Assembly: GCF_002276045.1 (NCBI RefSeq)
Contig: NZ_NQMR01000007.1
Span: forward strand, 1-64,000
Reading direction: 5' to 3'
Origin: Pseudoalteromonas sp. NBT06-2
GTDB taxonomy: Bacteria > Pseudomonadota > Gammaproteobacteria > Enterobacterales > Alteromonadaceae
Length of the DNA stretch: 64,000 nt
Both the position numbers and the translations under genes were made by a program. A model generated the notes under the pieces. It did no database searches. It was not told the DNA's origin and was given only the letters and a program-made list of their open reading frames with translations. Within the stretch, counting starts at the first letter, position 1; each line of letters begins with the position of its first letter. Positions 1 to 8,300 of the stretch are shown piece after piece.

Positions 1-139
1 AATCCTTCGTACAGCATTTGTTGAGCCTTTTTACTGCGTTATCGCCTTTTTATGTGGAACAACCACATGACAAAGCCTCTGCCTTGTATAAATGCCCAAC
101 AATTCGCTGCAAAAATAATCTCGAAAGATCAACAGCCCC
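1..139 (-). repeat. MITE-like element, family A, copy 1 (cut by window edge)
   Basis: This segment is the reverse complement of the first half of the repeats at 10391-10653 and 59221-59484. Its right end carries the terminal inverted repeat GAAAGATCAACAGCCCC. The element continues beyond the window start. The last C of the element and the flanking TA form the stop codon (TAG on the minus strand) of the neighbouring regulator gene. No transposase reading frame is present, so it would depend on a transposase elsewhere. Confidence 0.85.
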
Positions 140-2115
140 TAATGTAAGCCATCGTTATTTAAAAGTTTTTTTCTAATTGCAAGTTTATTCTTAATAATCT
201 TTTCTTTAAGTTTTTTAAATTGCTTATGTTTTCTAAGAAGTTTCAAGTGAGGATCATTCTCCAACCACTTTATATTAACGCGATCTTGGTCTATTAAATA
301 ATTTAATTTATTTGCAATAAGGTAGTGTTTTTCTGGAAGATAGCAGGCTAGTAGCAAAGTATTTATATTCGTTGTTTGTTCATCTTTTTGTTGCTCTTTT
401 TTATACAAACTCAAAGCATCAAATGCTTCTCCTGCTCGGTTTGATTTTATTAATTTCAAACGTAATTTTGCATAATTAGCCTCCCAAGAAGATTCCAATT
501 TAGATAATGCCATATAGTGATTATTGGCTTCTAGCCACGAACCTGAAAATAACAAGCTGTCTGCAAGTAATAACTGAGCACTAGTATAAGTTGGCATCAT
601 ATTTAATAACTTTTTAGTCGCGTCTATTGCTAACCTATATTGCCCTTGATCAAAATAAAATTGTGCTCTACCTTGCGCTATTATCATACTTTGTGGATTG
701 TGATTTATTAACTTATCAAAAATTGGTTTCGCACGGTTAAAGTCATTTGCACCAGCCAGTATTTGTGCTTTTAACAAATACCCAAAAAAATCTAAAGGGT
801 CTAATCTTATCACTTTTTTTACGAGTATATATGCACTAATATAATTACCTATTTCCCAATGTAAAACCGCTTTATTCAATAAAGCGCCAATATTATTGGG
901 CTCTAAGTTTAATGCTTTTTGATACGCCTTAATTGCTTTAGAATCTTGCTCATTTATATCAAGTGCAAAACCTTTTGCCTTATAGGCTTGTGCTAAATCT
1001 GACTGTAAAGCAATTGCAGAATTAGCTAACCTTAACGCTTCTTCAGCCATACTTAAGTCACCATCATACTGATGAACTTTTTGAGATAGCGCATTTGACA
1101 AACCACATAAAGCTAATGGAAATGCAGGTGAAATAGCTAAACTTTTTCGATACAAATCTTCCGCGAATTGATTATCAATTTTGTTATATTTTAAATAGTG
1201 TTGTTGTCCTTTCAAATATAAACGGTAAGCTTGATCTTTTTCCTTTTTAACGATTGTTTTAGGGTAATGCTTATTGTTAAAGCGCTCAACAAGCTCTTCA
1301 ATTATCAACTGCGGTAAATCAAAAATTTCAGAGAAAGGAACTTCTAAAGTTTTATCGAAAATAGTTGTATTGTTTAAAGTATCTATTAATGAGTACGAAA
1401 TATAAAACAGCTCATTTTTATATGCTATTTCACCTGTAATAATGAATGCTATCTTTAGTTTATTACCCAATTTAACAGTGTCATAATAAATATTTTGATA
1501 CTCCTTAACTTCGTTAAAAGGAGTAACTTCAATACCACTTAAATATTTTAAGTTTTCAATAATTTTAAGCGTTATTTCATCGTCAAGTCCTTCAAAATCC
1601 CTTAAAACTCCTTTTTGAATAAACGGCATAACAGCAATACGATTCAAAGTAATTTTAGGATTGTTATTTGACGGAGCTATCTGTGTAGAATAGCCAAAAG
1701 AAAGCGCTATAAATATGACAAAAAAAAATATAATTAATTTAAAATGAACTTTAAAGCTCAAAAAAGAGTTAGTATTCACTTTACTGTTAACTAAATTTGG
1801 CAAAACTAAAAGTCGGTATCCTTTACCTCTTACTGTGCCTATATATTCAAATTGAGTGGTATCATTTTTTAATAGTTTTCGTAGCATTCGAACACGTTGT
1901 TGTAAGTTTTCATCTGAAACAACTTGTTTCTCACCCCATACAGTTTTCATCAGCTGATCAGTACTAATAACTCTATTTGGTTCTTCAACCAATGCCATTA
2001 ATAACTTAAAAGTTAATAAGGGAACATCCTGCCAATTATTATCCTTTTGTATTCGCTGTTGTTCACAATCAAGCAGCCAGTCCCCTAGCTGGATAAATTG
2101 TATTCGTTTTTGCAT
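139..2115 (-). CDS. CadC/ToxR-like transmembrane transcriptional regulator with TPR repeats
   Basis: The 658-residue protein starts with an OmpR/PhoB-type winged helix (about residues 8-105, ending in the typical VRGKGYRL motif). A single membrane segment follows at about 124-142. A periplasmic part resembles the TolB N-terminal-like domain (about 155-290), and tetratricopeptide repeats follow (about 290-560). This is the CadC architecture, in which a membrane-bound regulator senses outside the cell and binds DNA directly. It lies 128 bp downstream of the secreted metallo-hydrolase gene on the same strand, with a terminator between them. Its stop codon is completed by the end of a MITE, so the last residues may differ from the ancestral C-terminus. 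The signal and targets are unknown. Confidence 0.85.
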   Translation of the reverse strand: MQKRIQFIQLGDWLLDCEQQRIQKDNNWQDVPLLTFKLLMALVEEPNRVISTDQLMKTVWGEKQVVSDENLQQRVRMLRKLLKNDTTQFEYIGTVRGKGYRLLVLPNLVNSKVNTNSFLSFKVHFKLIIFFFVIFIALSFGYSTQIAPSNNNPKITLNRIAVMPFIQKGVLRDFEGLDDEITLKIIENLKYLSGIEVTPFNEVKEYQNIYYDTVKLGNKLKIAFIITGEIAYKNELFYISYSLIDTLNNTTIFDKTLEVPFSEIFDLPQLIIEELVERFNNKHYPKTIVKKEKDQAYRLYLKGQQHYLKYNKIDNQFAEDLYRKSLAISPAFPLALCGLSNALSQKVHQYDGDLSMAEEALRLANSAIALQSDLAQAYKAKGFALDINEQDSKAIKAYQKALNLEPNNIGALLNKAVLHWEIGNYISAYILVKKVIRLDPLDFFGYLLKAQILAGANDFNRAKPIFDKLINHNPQSMIIAQGRAQFYFDQGQYRLAIDATKKLLNMMPTYTSAQLLLADSLLFSGSWLEANNHYMALSKLESSWEANYAKLRLKLIKSNRAGEAFDALSLYKKEQQKDEQTTNINTLLLACYLPEKHYLIANKLNYLIDQDRVNIKWLENDPHLKLLRKHKQFKKLKEKIIKNKLAIRKKLLNNDGLH

Positions 2116-2191
2116 GTTAATTTAGAGTAAATAGTTTATTTATTATTTACATTCAATATAAAGGAGAAACAATTTCAAATAAAGGACTATA

Positions 2192-2218
2192 TAAAAAGGG
2201 GAAAAAATTAATTCCCCT
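2192..2218 (-). terminator. Rho-independent terminator after the metallo-hydrolase gene
   Basis: On the minus strand an AGGGGAA/TTCCCCT stem with a short AT loop is followed by a run of five T. It lies 26 bp past the stop codon of the gene at 2244-3995 and upstream of the CadC-like gene, so the two are probably separate transcription units. Confidence 0.7.
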
Positions 2219-2243
2219 AAAAAGTTATCAACTCATATATAAT

Positions 2244-3995
2244 TTAGAGTCGTGACATCGTTAGTTTATAAGGTTTCTTACTGCTATAGCCTGAATAACG
2301 ATAAACTAAAATATGTAACGTCTTAGTTTTTGCTGAGTTAGTATTTTTATAAGAGAGCTGTTCTGCAATCCCTTCTTGCTCAGAGTATTTTAATAAGGTA
2401 GCGCCTTCACTATACAGATATAAATCATAATCTTGATTGTAATCCATTGGACCCGTTAATACTAAGTTCAAAGTTTCGCCTGCAACTAAACTCACTTCAT
2501 ACCAATCATTATCATCATTTGTATATGGAAAATATCCAATTATTTTATTAATATCATCTGCTACGTTATTTGCACTTTCTATAGCATCATTATTTTCAAC
2601 CTCATAATAAGTCGTAACTGAAGGAGGTATAACAGGCCCTATATCAAAAGTAAAATTGGCTGAATTGGTAGAGTGGTTTGCCGAATCGACAACTTTAATA
2701 AATACAGAGTGTTCACCAGATGTAAAAATCTTTTTATCTATTAAATAATTTACTTGGTAATGAGTTTCATCGCTAAAAATATATGATTTAACAATTTTTT
2801 GATCTACAAAGATTTCAGCACTTAGTAATAATTTATCATCACTCAGCGCTGCATTAAAAACTAAATCACTACTTAAATAAGCATTTATTTCAGGAGCTAA
2901 ATCTTCTGTTGGTGGGACAATAACTGCATTATCTACATTAGACGTTAAAGGTAATCCTGCTTTTGCTGATTCACCTATTACATTTTGCTTAATGGTATCT
3001 AACCCTGTTTCATCTGATGTAATTGTATAACTTTCACCATTGGTACTGATTTTAATATGACCGACTACAAAGCCACTAGTGTTGGTACGTTCATCACTTA
3101 GCTTACCTTCATCTGTTTGTAATACCTTAATCCCTTTTTTAATGAGTATATCTTCAATTGCTTCTTTATTTGGCAAACCATGAGATTGATTCGGTCCAAC
3201 TGAAACTATGGCTATTTCAGGCTTAGCTAAATCTAAATATTTACTATTTGAACTTGTTTTTGATCCATGATGTCCGGTGTGCAAAATATCTATACCGCCA
3301 TTAGTTGTATAAACATTATTGTTACCACTTAATAATGCAGACATCATCACAGGAGTCTCAAAGTCCTTTTGTCCATTATGTGAATGGCCACCTAAATCAC
3401 CAGATACAATATAATCAAAGCCTTTATATTTGATTAAAATAACAATTGAAGAGTCATTTATATGGGTTGCATTTGGATATTCATAGTTAGGATCTGTTTT
3501 TTGTAACTGAGCCACTACAGCTGCTTTATTTTCAATCTCACCATTTACTGCAATTGCAGTTGCTGTCGCTCCATCACCTAAGTCAATTACATAACCTAAT
3601 GGTATACCAATTGGCGGATTTATATTTAATTCTTGATAAGAATTAAACCAATTTTTCATAAATACACGATCCGCATTTTTAGATGCACCACTGTAATAAC
3701 TCTGTTTTGGTTTAAATTCTCGTACTATATATTGCGCACTGCCACCATGATCAGCATGATTATGGCTCAATAAAAAGTAATCTAGTTGTTGTATATTTTG
3801 TTGATGTAAATAATCAATCACTACTTGGCGTTTTGAGCTCAAACCTGAATCAAATAAAATAGTTTTGCCATTAGTTCCTTCTATTAAGACTGATTGCCCC
3901 CAGCCAACATTAATAGCGTGTATTTTTAGTTCACTCGCTTTTACATGATTTATTAACACACCCAGCAATATAATTATTGCAAATAAGTTTTTCAT
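2244..3995 (-). CDS. Secreted ComEC-like metallo-beta-lactamase-fold hydrolase with C-terminal PPC domain
   Basis: The 583-residue protein has a signal peptide (about 1-20). A metallo-beta-lactamase fold of the ComEC/Rec2 C-terminal type follows, with the metal motif HNHADH (H78, H80, D82, H83) and a later GHHGS motif. A middle region of about 130 residues looks like an extracellular beta-sandwich. The last 110 residues resemble a bacterial pre-peptidase C-terminal (PPC) domain, usually found on secreted enzymes. The membrane channel part of ComEC is absent, so this is a free-standing exported enzyme. Its substrate is unknown; nucleic acid or a phosphoester is possible. It is transcribed divergently from the gene at 4282. 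Confidence 0.8.
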   Translation of the reverse strand: MKNLFAIIILLGVLINHVKASELKIHAINVGWGQSVLIEGTNGKTILFDSGLSSKRQVVIDYLHQQNIQQLDYFLLSHNHADHGGSAQYIVREFKPKQSYYSGASKNADRVFMKNWFNSYQELNINPPIGIPLGYVIDLGDGATATAIAVNGEIENKAAVVAQLQKTDPNYEYPNATHINDSSIVILIKYKGFDYIVSGDLGGHSHNGQKDFETPVMMSALLSGNNNVYTTNGGIDILHTGHHGSKTSSNSKYLDLAKPEIAIVSVGPNQSHGLPNKEAIEDILIKKGIKVLQTDEGKLSDERTNTSGFVVGHIKISTNGESYTITSDETGLDTIKQNVIGESAKAGLPLTSNVDNAVIVPPTEDLAPEINAYLSSDLVFNAALSDDKLLLSAEIFVDQKIVKSYIFSDETHYQVNYLIDKKIFTSGEHSVFIKVVDSANHSTNSANFTFDIGPVIPPSVTTYYEVENNDAIESANNVADDINKIIGYFPYTNDDNDWYEVSLVAGETLNLVLTGPMDYNQDYDLYLYSEGATLLKYSEQEGIAEQLSYKNTNSAKTKTLHILVYRYSGYSSKKPYKLTMSRL

Positions 3996-4064
3996 TGTTG
4001 TTATATTCCAGTCATCTATTCAAGAAACGTGAAACATAGCTTTTTGACTCAAATAATACTTGAA

Positions 4065-4200
4065 CCTATGCTGAAACTTAGCTGAAATTAAAATAAATAA
4101 ATAAAAAACAAAAACTTAAATTCTTAGTGATAAGTGAGGTTTTGATAGCTTAAATTAATATTTAGGTAATAAGTCACAATTTTTAGGTAAGTAGTTCACA
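4065..4200. promoter_or_regulatory. Divergent intergenic region with two pairs of direct repeats
   Basis: The 286-bp gap between two divergent secreted-protein genes contains TTTAGGTAA at 4161-4169 and again at 4182-4190, a 21-bp period, each followed by a similar AAG-TCACA-type tail. A second pair (CTATGCTGAAA and CTTAGCTGAAA) lies around 4066-4087. Two-turn direct repeats are typical binding sites of OmpR-type winged-helix proteins, such as the CadC-like regulator nearby. The link to that regulator is inference. Confidence 0.4.
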
Positions 4201-4281
4201 GAATTAACAACATATTCTTGATTAAATAACACTCAAGCTAATTATTTTACTAGCTTACTACTATTTAATTTGGAGTATATT

Positions 4282-5175
4282 ATGAAAAACCTTAGTCAAA
4301 TAAAGTCTCTTTCTAAAATTTCAAAATGTATTTTGTGCTCTTTACTCATCACACCATTTGCGCATGGTGCCTATGAAGCAAAAAGCTATGCTGTAACGAC
4401 GTGGGATGCTAGCTGTTCAGGCAGTACGCGTAGTGCTTGGGATAACATGGCTGATGCATGGTATGACGAGATCACCAACACAGGCTTTAGTTTGTTTGGT
4501 TGGTGTTTATCAGGTCATTGCAGTGATGCATTCACCCGAGATGGTCAATATGTAAATGGCAATATCATCAATAGTAAATTTGCAGATAGATCACTTGTAT
4601 CTTGGGGTAATGATACACGCCACTTGGATGAAGGTGATGCTGTAATGTTGGCATTGCATGGTTTTGAATCTGGCAATAATTATGGCGGCCGTGTCAGAGT
4701 AAATGAATCTGGCGGTGGTAACTGCAATATTATGCGCAGTGAAATGGAACTTGGTGACTCTGATTTAGAGTTCTTACATTTATCATCCTGTCAAAGTATG
4801 GATGATAATCAATGGAGTACCTGGTGGAGCGCATTTGGTAGAGCACATCAAGTAGACGGATTTCATGGGTTAATGTGGATAGGGAGTAGTTTAATTAATG
4901 ATTACAAAGATTTTGCTGATGATGCATTTTCTTCAACGATTGCAGAGTCTTGGTTGGATAATATGTATATACCTGATATTAGTGGTAGTGATGATCAATG
5001 TCCTGTTGCGTATGCCGTTGGCGAAAATAGCTCTGATACTTGGGAGCGAATTGGCACAGAGAGGTATGACAATGTTCACAGTGATCCTAGCTCTATTGGC
5101 TACTGGGGCGTCATTTATATTAGAGGCTGCGATCCAGCGGCTGAAAGTGTCATTGCAAGTGACTTTAGTTCATAA
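4282..5175 (+). CDS. Secreted protein with caspase-like (clan CD) His/Cys signature, DUF6345-like
   Basis: The start is the ATG at 4282, preceded by TGGAG; a TTG 12 bp upstream overlaps that ribosome site and is less likely. The 297-residue product has a signal peptide (cleavage about residue 30). It resembles what I recall as DUF6345, from memory only. A hydrophobic strand followed by H-G (LALHG, H126) and a second strand followed by S-C (HLSSCQ, C170) match the catalytic dyad layout of clan CD cysteine peptidases (caspase, gingipain, legumain). Several other cysteines could form disulfides. The next gene follows after 22 bp. Protease activity is inferred, not shown. Confidence 0.7.
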   Translation: MKNLSQIKSLSKISKCILCSLLITPFAHGAYEAKSYAVTTWDASCSGSTRSAWDNMADAWYDEITNTGFSLFGWCLSGHCSDAFTRDGQYVNGNIINSKFADRSLVSWGNDTRHLDEGDAVMLALHGFESGNNYGGRVRVNESGGGNCNIMRSEMELGDSDLEFLHLSSCQSMDDNQWSTWWSAFGRAHQVDGFHGLMWIGSSLINDYKDFADDAFSSTIAESWLDNMYIPDISGSDDQCPVAYAVGENSSDTWERIGTERYDNVHSDPSSIGYWGVIYIRGCDPAAESVIASDFSS

Positions 5176-5197
5176 CGATTAATTTGGAGATCTTATT

Positions 5198-6124
5198 ATG
5201 TTTAACTTAATTAAACTACCTCATATTATAACTGTTGTACTTATTTCGGCGATTGGTTTTTCAAATGCTTCACAGGCGGAATCAAGTTCCACAAAAGATT
5301 TAAATCGAGAATTAACATTAGTTGGTAATAATAAAATTTCAGAGTCTGAGATTATCAGGTTGCTAGATAAAGCTGTGCCACGGTGGAGTCATACAATTTT
5401 AGATGCCAGATCAGATGGAAACCCAATAGCAAAACTAGATTTCAACTTTATTTTAGATGTATTAAACGATCAAATGAGTAATCTTCCTCCGGAAGAAGCA
5501 ACACAAGCATTCGGTAAAATAAATGCAATTAATTTAAATAAGAAAACAGGTAAATTTCGTTATGTTAATAGAGAGAGAATATGGAATTTTGAACGCGATA
5601 GCAAGAAAAAGCTAATACCTGAAAGGAATGTAGCTTCTATAGTATCTAAATTATTAACTGAGTTTCAAATACCAAAAAACGAGCTTAATAGGCCCATCAT
5701 TCGCAGTCAAATAGCTGCTGGTGCCAAGGTTGGTAGTAAACAATTACAAGATAAATTTGAAATGTATCAAATTGCATATATACAAAGAAGAATTAATGGT
5801 CTGAGTATTTTACAATCTGATATTAAAGTTGCCATCAATCATCAAGCTCAGGTACAAAGACTCAGTATAGACTGGCCTGAATTTAAACTTGATGAACAAA
5901 TTAAATTAAAAAGTAGGAGATCTGTATTACAAAGTGCAGCTAAAGAAATTATGTTACAAGATCCTGATTCAGATTTAGTGATAAAATCGAAATTAGCATA
6001 CGCCAAAATTAATGATGATAATTTTCATCAACCCGTTGCAGTTCTGGCTGTAAACTCATTACCCACACCATATCAATTAATAATTAAATTAACTGATAGT
6101 GTACAAGAGTACGAAAGTGAATAA
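5198..6124 (+). CDS. Secreted protein of unknown function with a PepSY/FTP-like segment
   Basis: The 308-residue protein has a signal peptide (about 1-28) and a GGAG ribosome site before its ATG. I do not recognise a full family. Around residues 195-225 the pattern Y-Q-R-R-I-N-G-x-x-I-x-x-S-x-I and a following A-x-V-Q-R-L strand resemble the FTP/PepSY propeptide module of secreted peptidases. It lies 22 bp behind the caspase-like gene, so the two are probably co-transcribed. A chaperone-like or inhibitory role toward that protein is possible but speculative. Confidence 0.6.
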   Translation: MFNLIKLPHIITVVLISAIGFSNASQAESSSTKDLNRELTLVGNNKISESEIIRLLDKAVPRWSHTILDARSDGNPIAKLDFNFILDVLNDQMSNLPPEEATQAFGKINAINLNKKTGKFRYVNRERIWNFERDSKKKLIPERNVASIVSKLLTEFQIPKNELNRPIIRSQIAAGAKVGSKQLQDKFEMYQIAYIQRRINGLSILQSDIKVAINHQAQVQRLSIDWPEFKLDEQIKLKSRRSVLQSAAKEIMLQDPDSDLVIKSKLAYAKINDDNFHQPVAVLAVNSLPTPYQLIIKLTDSVQEYESE

Positions 6125-6305
6125 GTTGAAACCATCGAGCTACATTAAACAAATGTCGCTCGGTGAGCTCTCTCATTAATATAATGATATAAAAGTTGGC
6201 TTATATTTTGATGTTTATTTATCAAGTAAATTAAAATTTAAATTAATCAATTTATATTTATTGCTTTTAAAGTCGCATTATTAAATAAATTTTGGAGCGT
6301 ACTAA

Positions 6306-6977
6306 ATGGCAAGTCAATATCATTTTTCCCAAGAAATAAACAAATTTTTACTTTTTAGCTGTCTAGATAGTGATGCGATAGATCAAATCCAATTACAAGC
6401 AAAAAACCTTAATTATCAGAAGAATACAGTAATAATTCAAGAAGGAGATGAAGGGCATGGTCTGTTTTTAATCGTAAAAGGTCGTGTTAAAGTTTATGTT
6501 CAAGATGATGAAGGTCATGAACTTGTTTTAGCGACATTAGGTGAAAAAGAATATTTTGGTGAGCTTTCTGTATTAAGTGGTAATTATCGATGTGCCTCTG
6601 TCATGACAACGGAAAAAACAGAGCTCATTTTAATTAGTCGACAAGGTATATTAGAGCTATTAAGTAGTCGTCCAGACCTCGCTTTTCAAACGATACAAAC
6701 CTTAGCATCTCAAGTAGGCAATCAAACACAAACGATTAAATCCTTTGGTTTATATGATGTTTACAGTAGATTACAGCACTTATTAGATGATATGGCCGTT
6801 AAAGATGGTTGCTTACGGGTGATCCCTGAGCTTATGACGCACCAAGATATCGCCAATAGAATTGGTTCATCCAGAGAAATGGTTACACGTATATTAAAAG
6901 AGCTAACAAAAGGTGGATACATCTCTATTTCAAATAAAAAAGTTCATTTACATAAACCTTTACCTAGTAGGTTTTAG
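6306..6977 (+). CDS. Crp/Fnr-family transcriptional regulator
   Basis: The 223-residue protein has an N-terminal cyclic-nucleotide-binding-type beta-roll (about 15-130, with the FGELSVLSG motif typical of CRP). A C-terminal winged helix-turn-helix follows (about 170-205, motif THQDIANRIGSSREMVTRIL). There are no clustered cysteines, so an FNR-type iron-sulfur cluster is unlikely. GGAG lies upstream of the ATG. It stands alone, 181 bp after the preceding gene. A perfect 10-bp inverted repeat directly after the stop may end the transcript. Effector and targets are unknown. Confidence 0.88.
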   Translation: MASQYHFSQEINKFLLFSCLDSDAIDQIQLQAKNLNYQKNTVIIQEGDEGHGLFLIVKGRVKVYVQDDEGHELVLATLGEKEYFGELSVLSGNYRCASVMTTEKTELILISRQGILELLSSRPDLAFQTIQTLASQVGNQTQTIKSFGLYDVYSRLQHLLDDMAVKDGCLRVIPELMTHQDIANRIGSSREMVTRILKELTKGGYISISNKKVHLHKPLPSRF

Positions 6978-7003
6978 CTAATAAAAATAAACATTTTATT
7001 AGC
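6977..7003 (+). terminator. Possible terminator hairpin after the Crp/Fnr gene
   Basis: GCTAATAAAA and TTTTATTAGC form a perfect 10-bp stem with a 7-nt loop overlapping the stop codon. The T tract after it is weak. A second AT-rich hairpin (TTTTTTTGCA / TGCAAAAAAA) lies at about 7027-7050. Confidence 0.45.
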
Positions 7004-7133
7004 GCACAGTTTTTGCATAAAATGTATTTTTTTGCATTTTGCAAAAAAAAATTGCTATATGCGTTGCATAATAAATCCTCTGATTTTAATTTTATGCAGC
7101 GCTATTTTTGTAGTGCGATTATAAATACGGCCA

Positions 7134-7402
7134 ATATACCTAAGCTACTTGGAAATGCATGATTTCAGCGGGAGTTTAAATGGTCAAATACAAGACATTT
7201 ATTGCAGGTAATAGTTATTCCCTTATCAACATAAATAACGCGGTAGTTGATCATTTAAAACCCGCCCGTAGGGAATTTATCTGGTAAGTAATCACTACTT
7301 TACATCAGTTTGAAAGGCAATAAGCATTCCTAAAATGATGTGCCTTGTGCTAACTCACCTGATAAATTCTGAAACAAGCATTATCAAGTGTCTTGGGTAT
7401 AT
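7134..7402. repeat. Dispersed repeat, family B, about 270 bp
   Basis: The outer ends are imperfect inverted repeats. The left end reads ATATACCTAAGCTACTTGG and the right end, read on the minus strand, ATATACCCAAGACACTTG; each is followed inward by a TTTCAG motif. The same ends recur at 7491-7550, 46102-46417, 61438-61706 and, as single ends, elsewhere. There is no reading frame of interest inside. It fills most of the 580-bp gap between the Crp/Fnr gene and the MarR gene. Confidence 0.7.
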
Positions 7403-7490
7403 ATTTAAGTACAACAGTGAATGAAATAATTTAGCTACTTACTTTTGCTAAGTTAAAACCTATTCAAAATTACGCTATTATCAATACTGA

Positions 7491-7550
7491 TATACACGTA
7501 CTACTTGGAAATGCAAGTTTCAGAACGCATTTCCATGTAGCATGGGTATA
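7491..7550. repeat. Miniature 60-bp family B element made of two ends
   Basis: The left end TATACACGTACTACTTGG and right end, read on the minus strand, TATACCCATGCTACATGG face each other with almost no interior. They share the TGGAAATGC and TTTCAGAAC motifs of the longer copies. It looks like an internally deleted family B element, and it ends 9 bp before the stop codon of the MarR gene. Confidence 0.65.
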
Positions 7551-7558
7551 AAGGTAGG

Positions 7559-8181
7559 TTATTTAAAATTACTTTTTTTATGCCATCTTATTAGTTCTTT
7601 TTGATCTGTCGGTGCATCTAAACCATCTTTAATAAACTCAGATGCCTGCTGAGCTAAAATTGCTTCAGTTTTATCTTCTAATCGCTCTAACATATCAAAA
7701 AAAACAGCTTGTTCATCAGCAGACAATACAGACTCTAGTTGCTTTGCACGCTCATCCATTGCAATTATAAGCTCATGGTATAAAGCTTTACCTGCTTCAT
7801 TTAGATATAAGTTTTTAACATTCTTTTTGACTTCATCTTTGTGAGATTCAATTAAATTCAAACTTAATAGCTTTTTAACAGCCCTGCTCACAGTATAAGA
7901 ATCAAGTCGAGATTGATAAGCAATATCAGCTGATTTAACTGGCATATAAGAACCTATATTAATTAAAACTCTCATTTCTCTTGGATCTAAATCAGTTAAA
8001 TTACGGATTTTCCAATCACGATTTAATGCCAATAAGTTACTTACGACTGCTACTCTAAAGGGCAAGTGGGAAGTTAAATCTAATGGATTTTCAATTTTTT
8101 CTGTCAGGGAAAAGGCCTGACCCCTAGCTGACTTACTAATGCGCTTAACCTTGAGATTAAATCATTTTGTAACTCTATCAT
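7559..8181 (-). pseudogene. MarR-family transcriptional regulator with an N-terminal frameshift
   Basis: From a TTG at 8065 the frame gives a 168-residue MarR-type winged helix protein (LDPREMRVL, DSYTVSRAVKKL, a wing and a C-terminal coiled helix). Similarity clearly continues upstream of that TTG, in frame as far as the SLTEKIENPLDLTSHLPFR stretch. The natural start appears to be the ATG at 8181 (MIELQNDLISRLSALVSQL), but that frame ends in TGA at about 8100. One extra base in the C run at 8121-8124 would join both parts into one protein of about 207 residues. This is either a real frameshift or a sequence error. Two palindromic operators lie just upstream, facing an AhpD-like gene. Confidence 0.7.
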
Positions 8182-8215
8182 TTTATATTAGTAAATAAAA
8201 ACGCAGACCAATCTA

Positions 8216-8251
8216 GCTGCATATGCAGCACTTAGTAGTTGCATATGCAGC
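8216..8251. promoter_or_regulatory. Two palindromic operators between MarR and AhpD-like genes
   Basis: GCTGCATATGCAGC (8216-8229) is a perfect 14-bp palindrome, and GTTGCATATGCAGC (8238-8251) nearly repeats it. The spacing is 22 bp, two helical turns, so two dimers would bind the same face. The second copy covers a possible -35 TTGCAT (8239-8244) with TACTTT at 8262-8267, 17 bp downstream, for the AhpD-like gene. This is a typical MarR autoregulatory and divergent operator layout. Confidence 0.65.
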
Positions 8252-8300
8252 AACTTTTCTGTACTTTAAATTGATAATAAAAATAAACAGGAAGATATAC

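Noticed and set aside
4898-5182. 94-codon frame inside the caspase-like gene
   Set aside because: It overlaps a gene with signal peptide, motif and ribosome site in another frame, and its translation has no recognisable feature.
6130-6170. Terminator after the gene at 5198-6124
   Set aside because: An imperfect stem (CATCGAGC with GCTCGGTG) is present but it has mismatches and no T tail.
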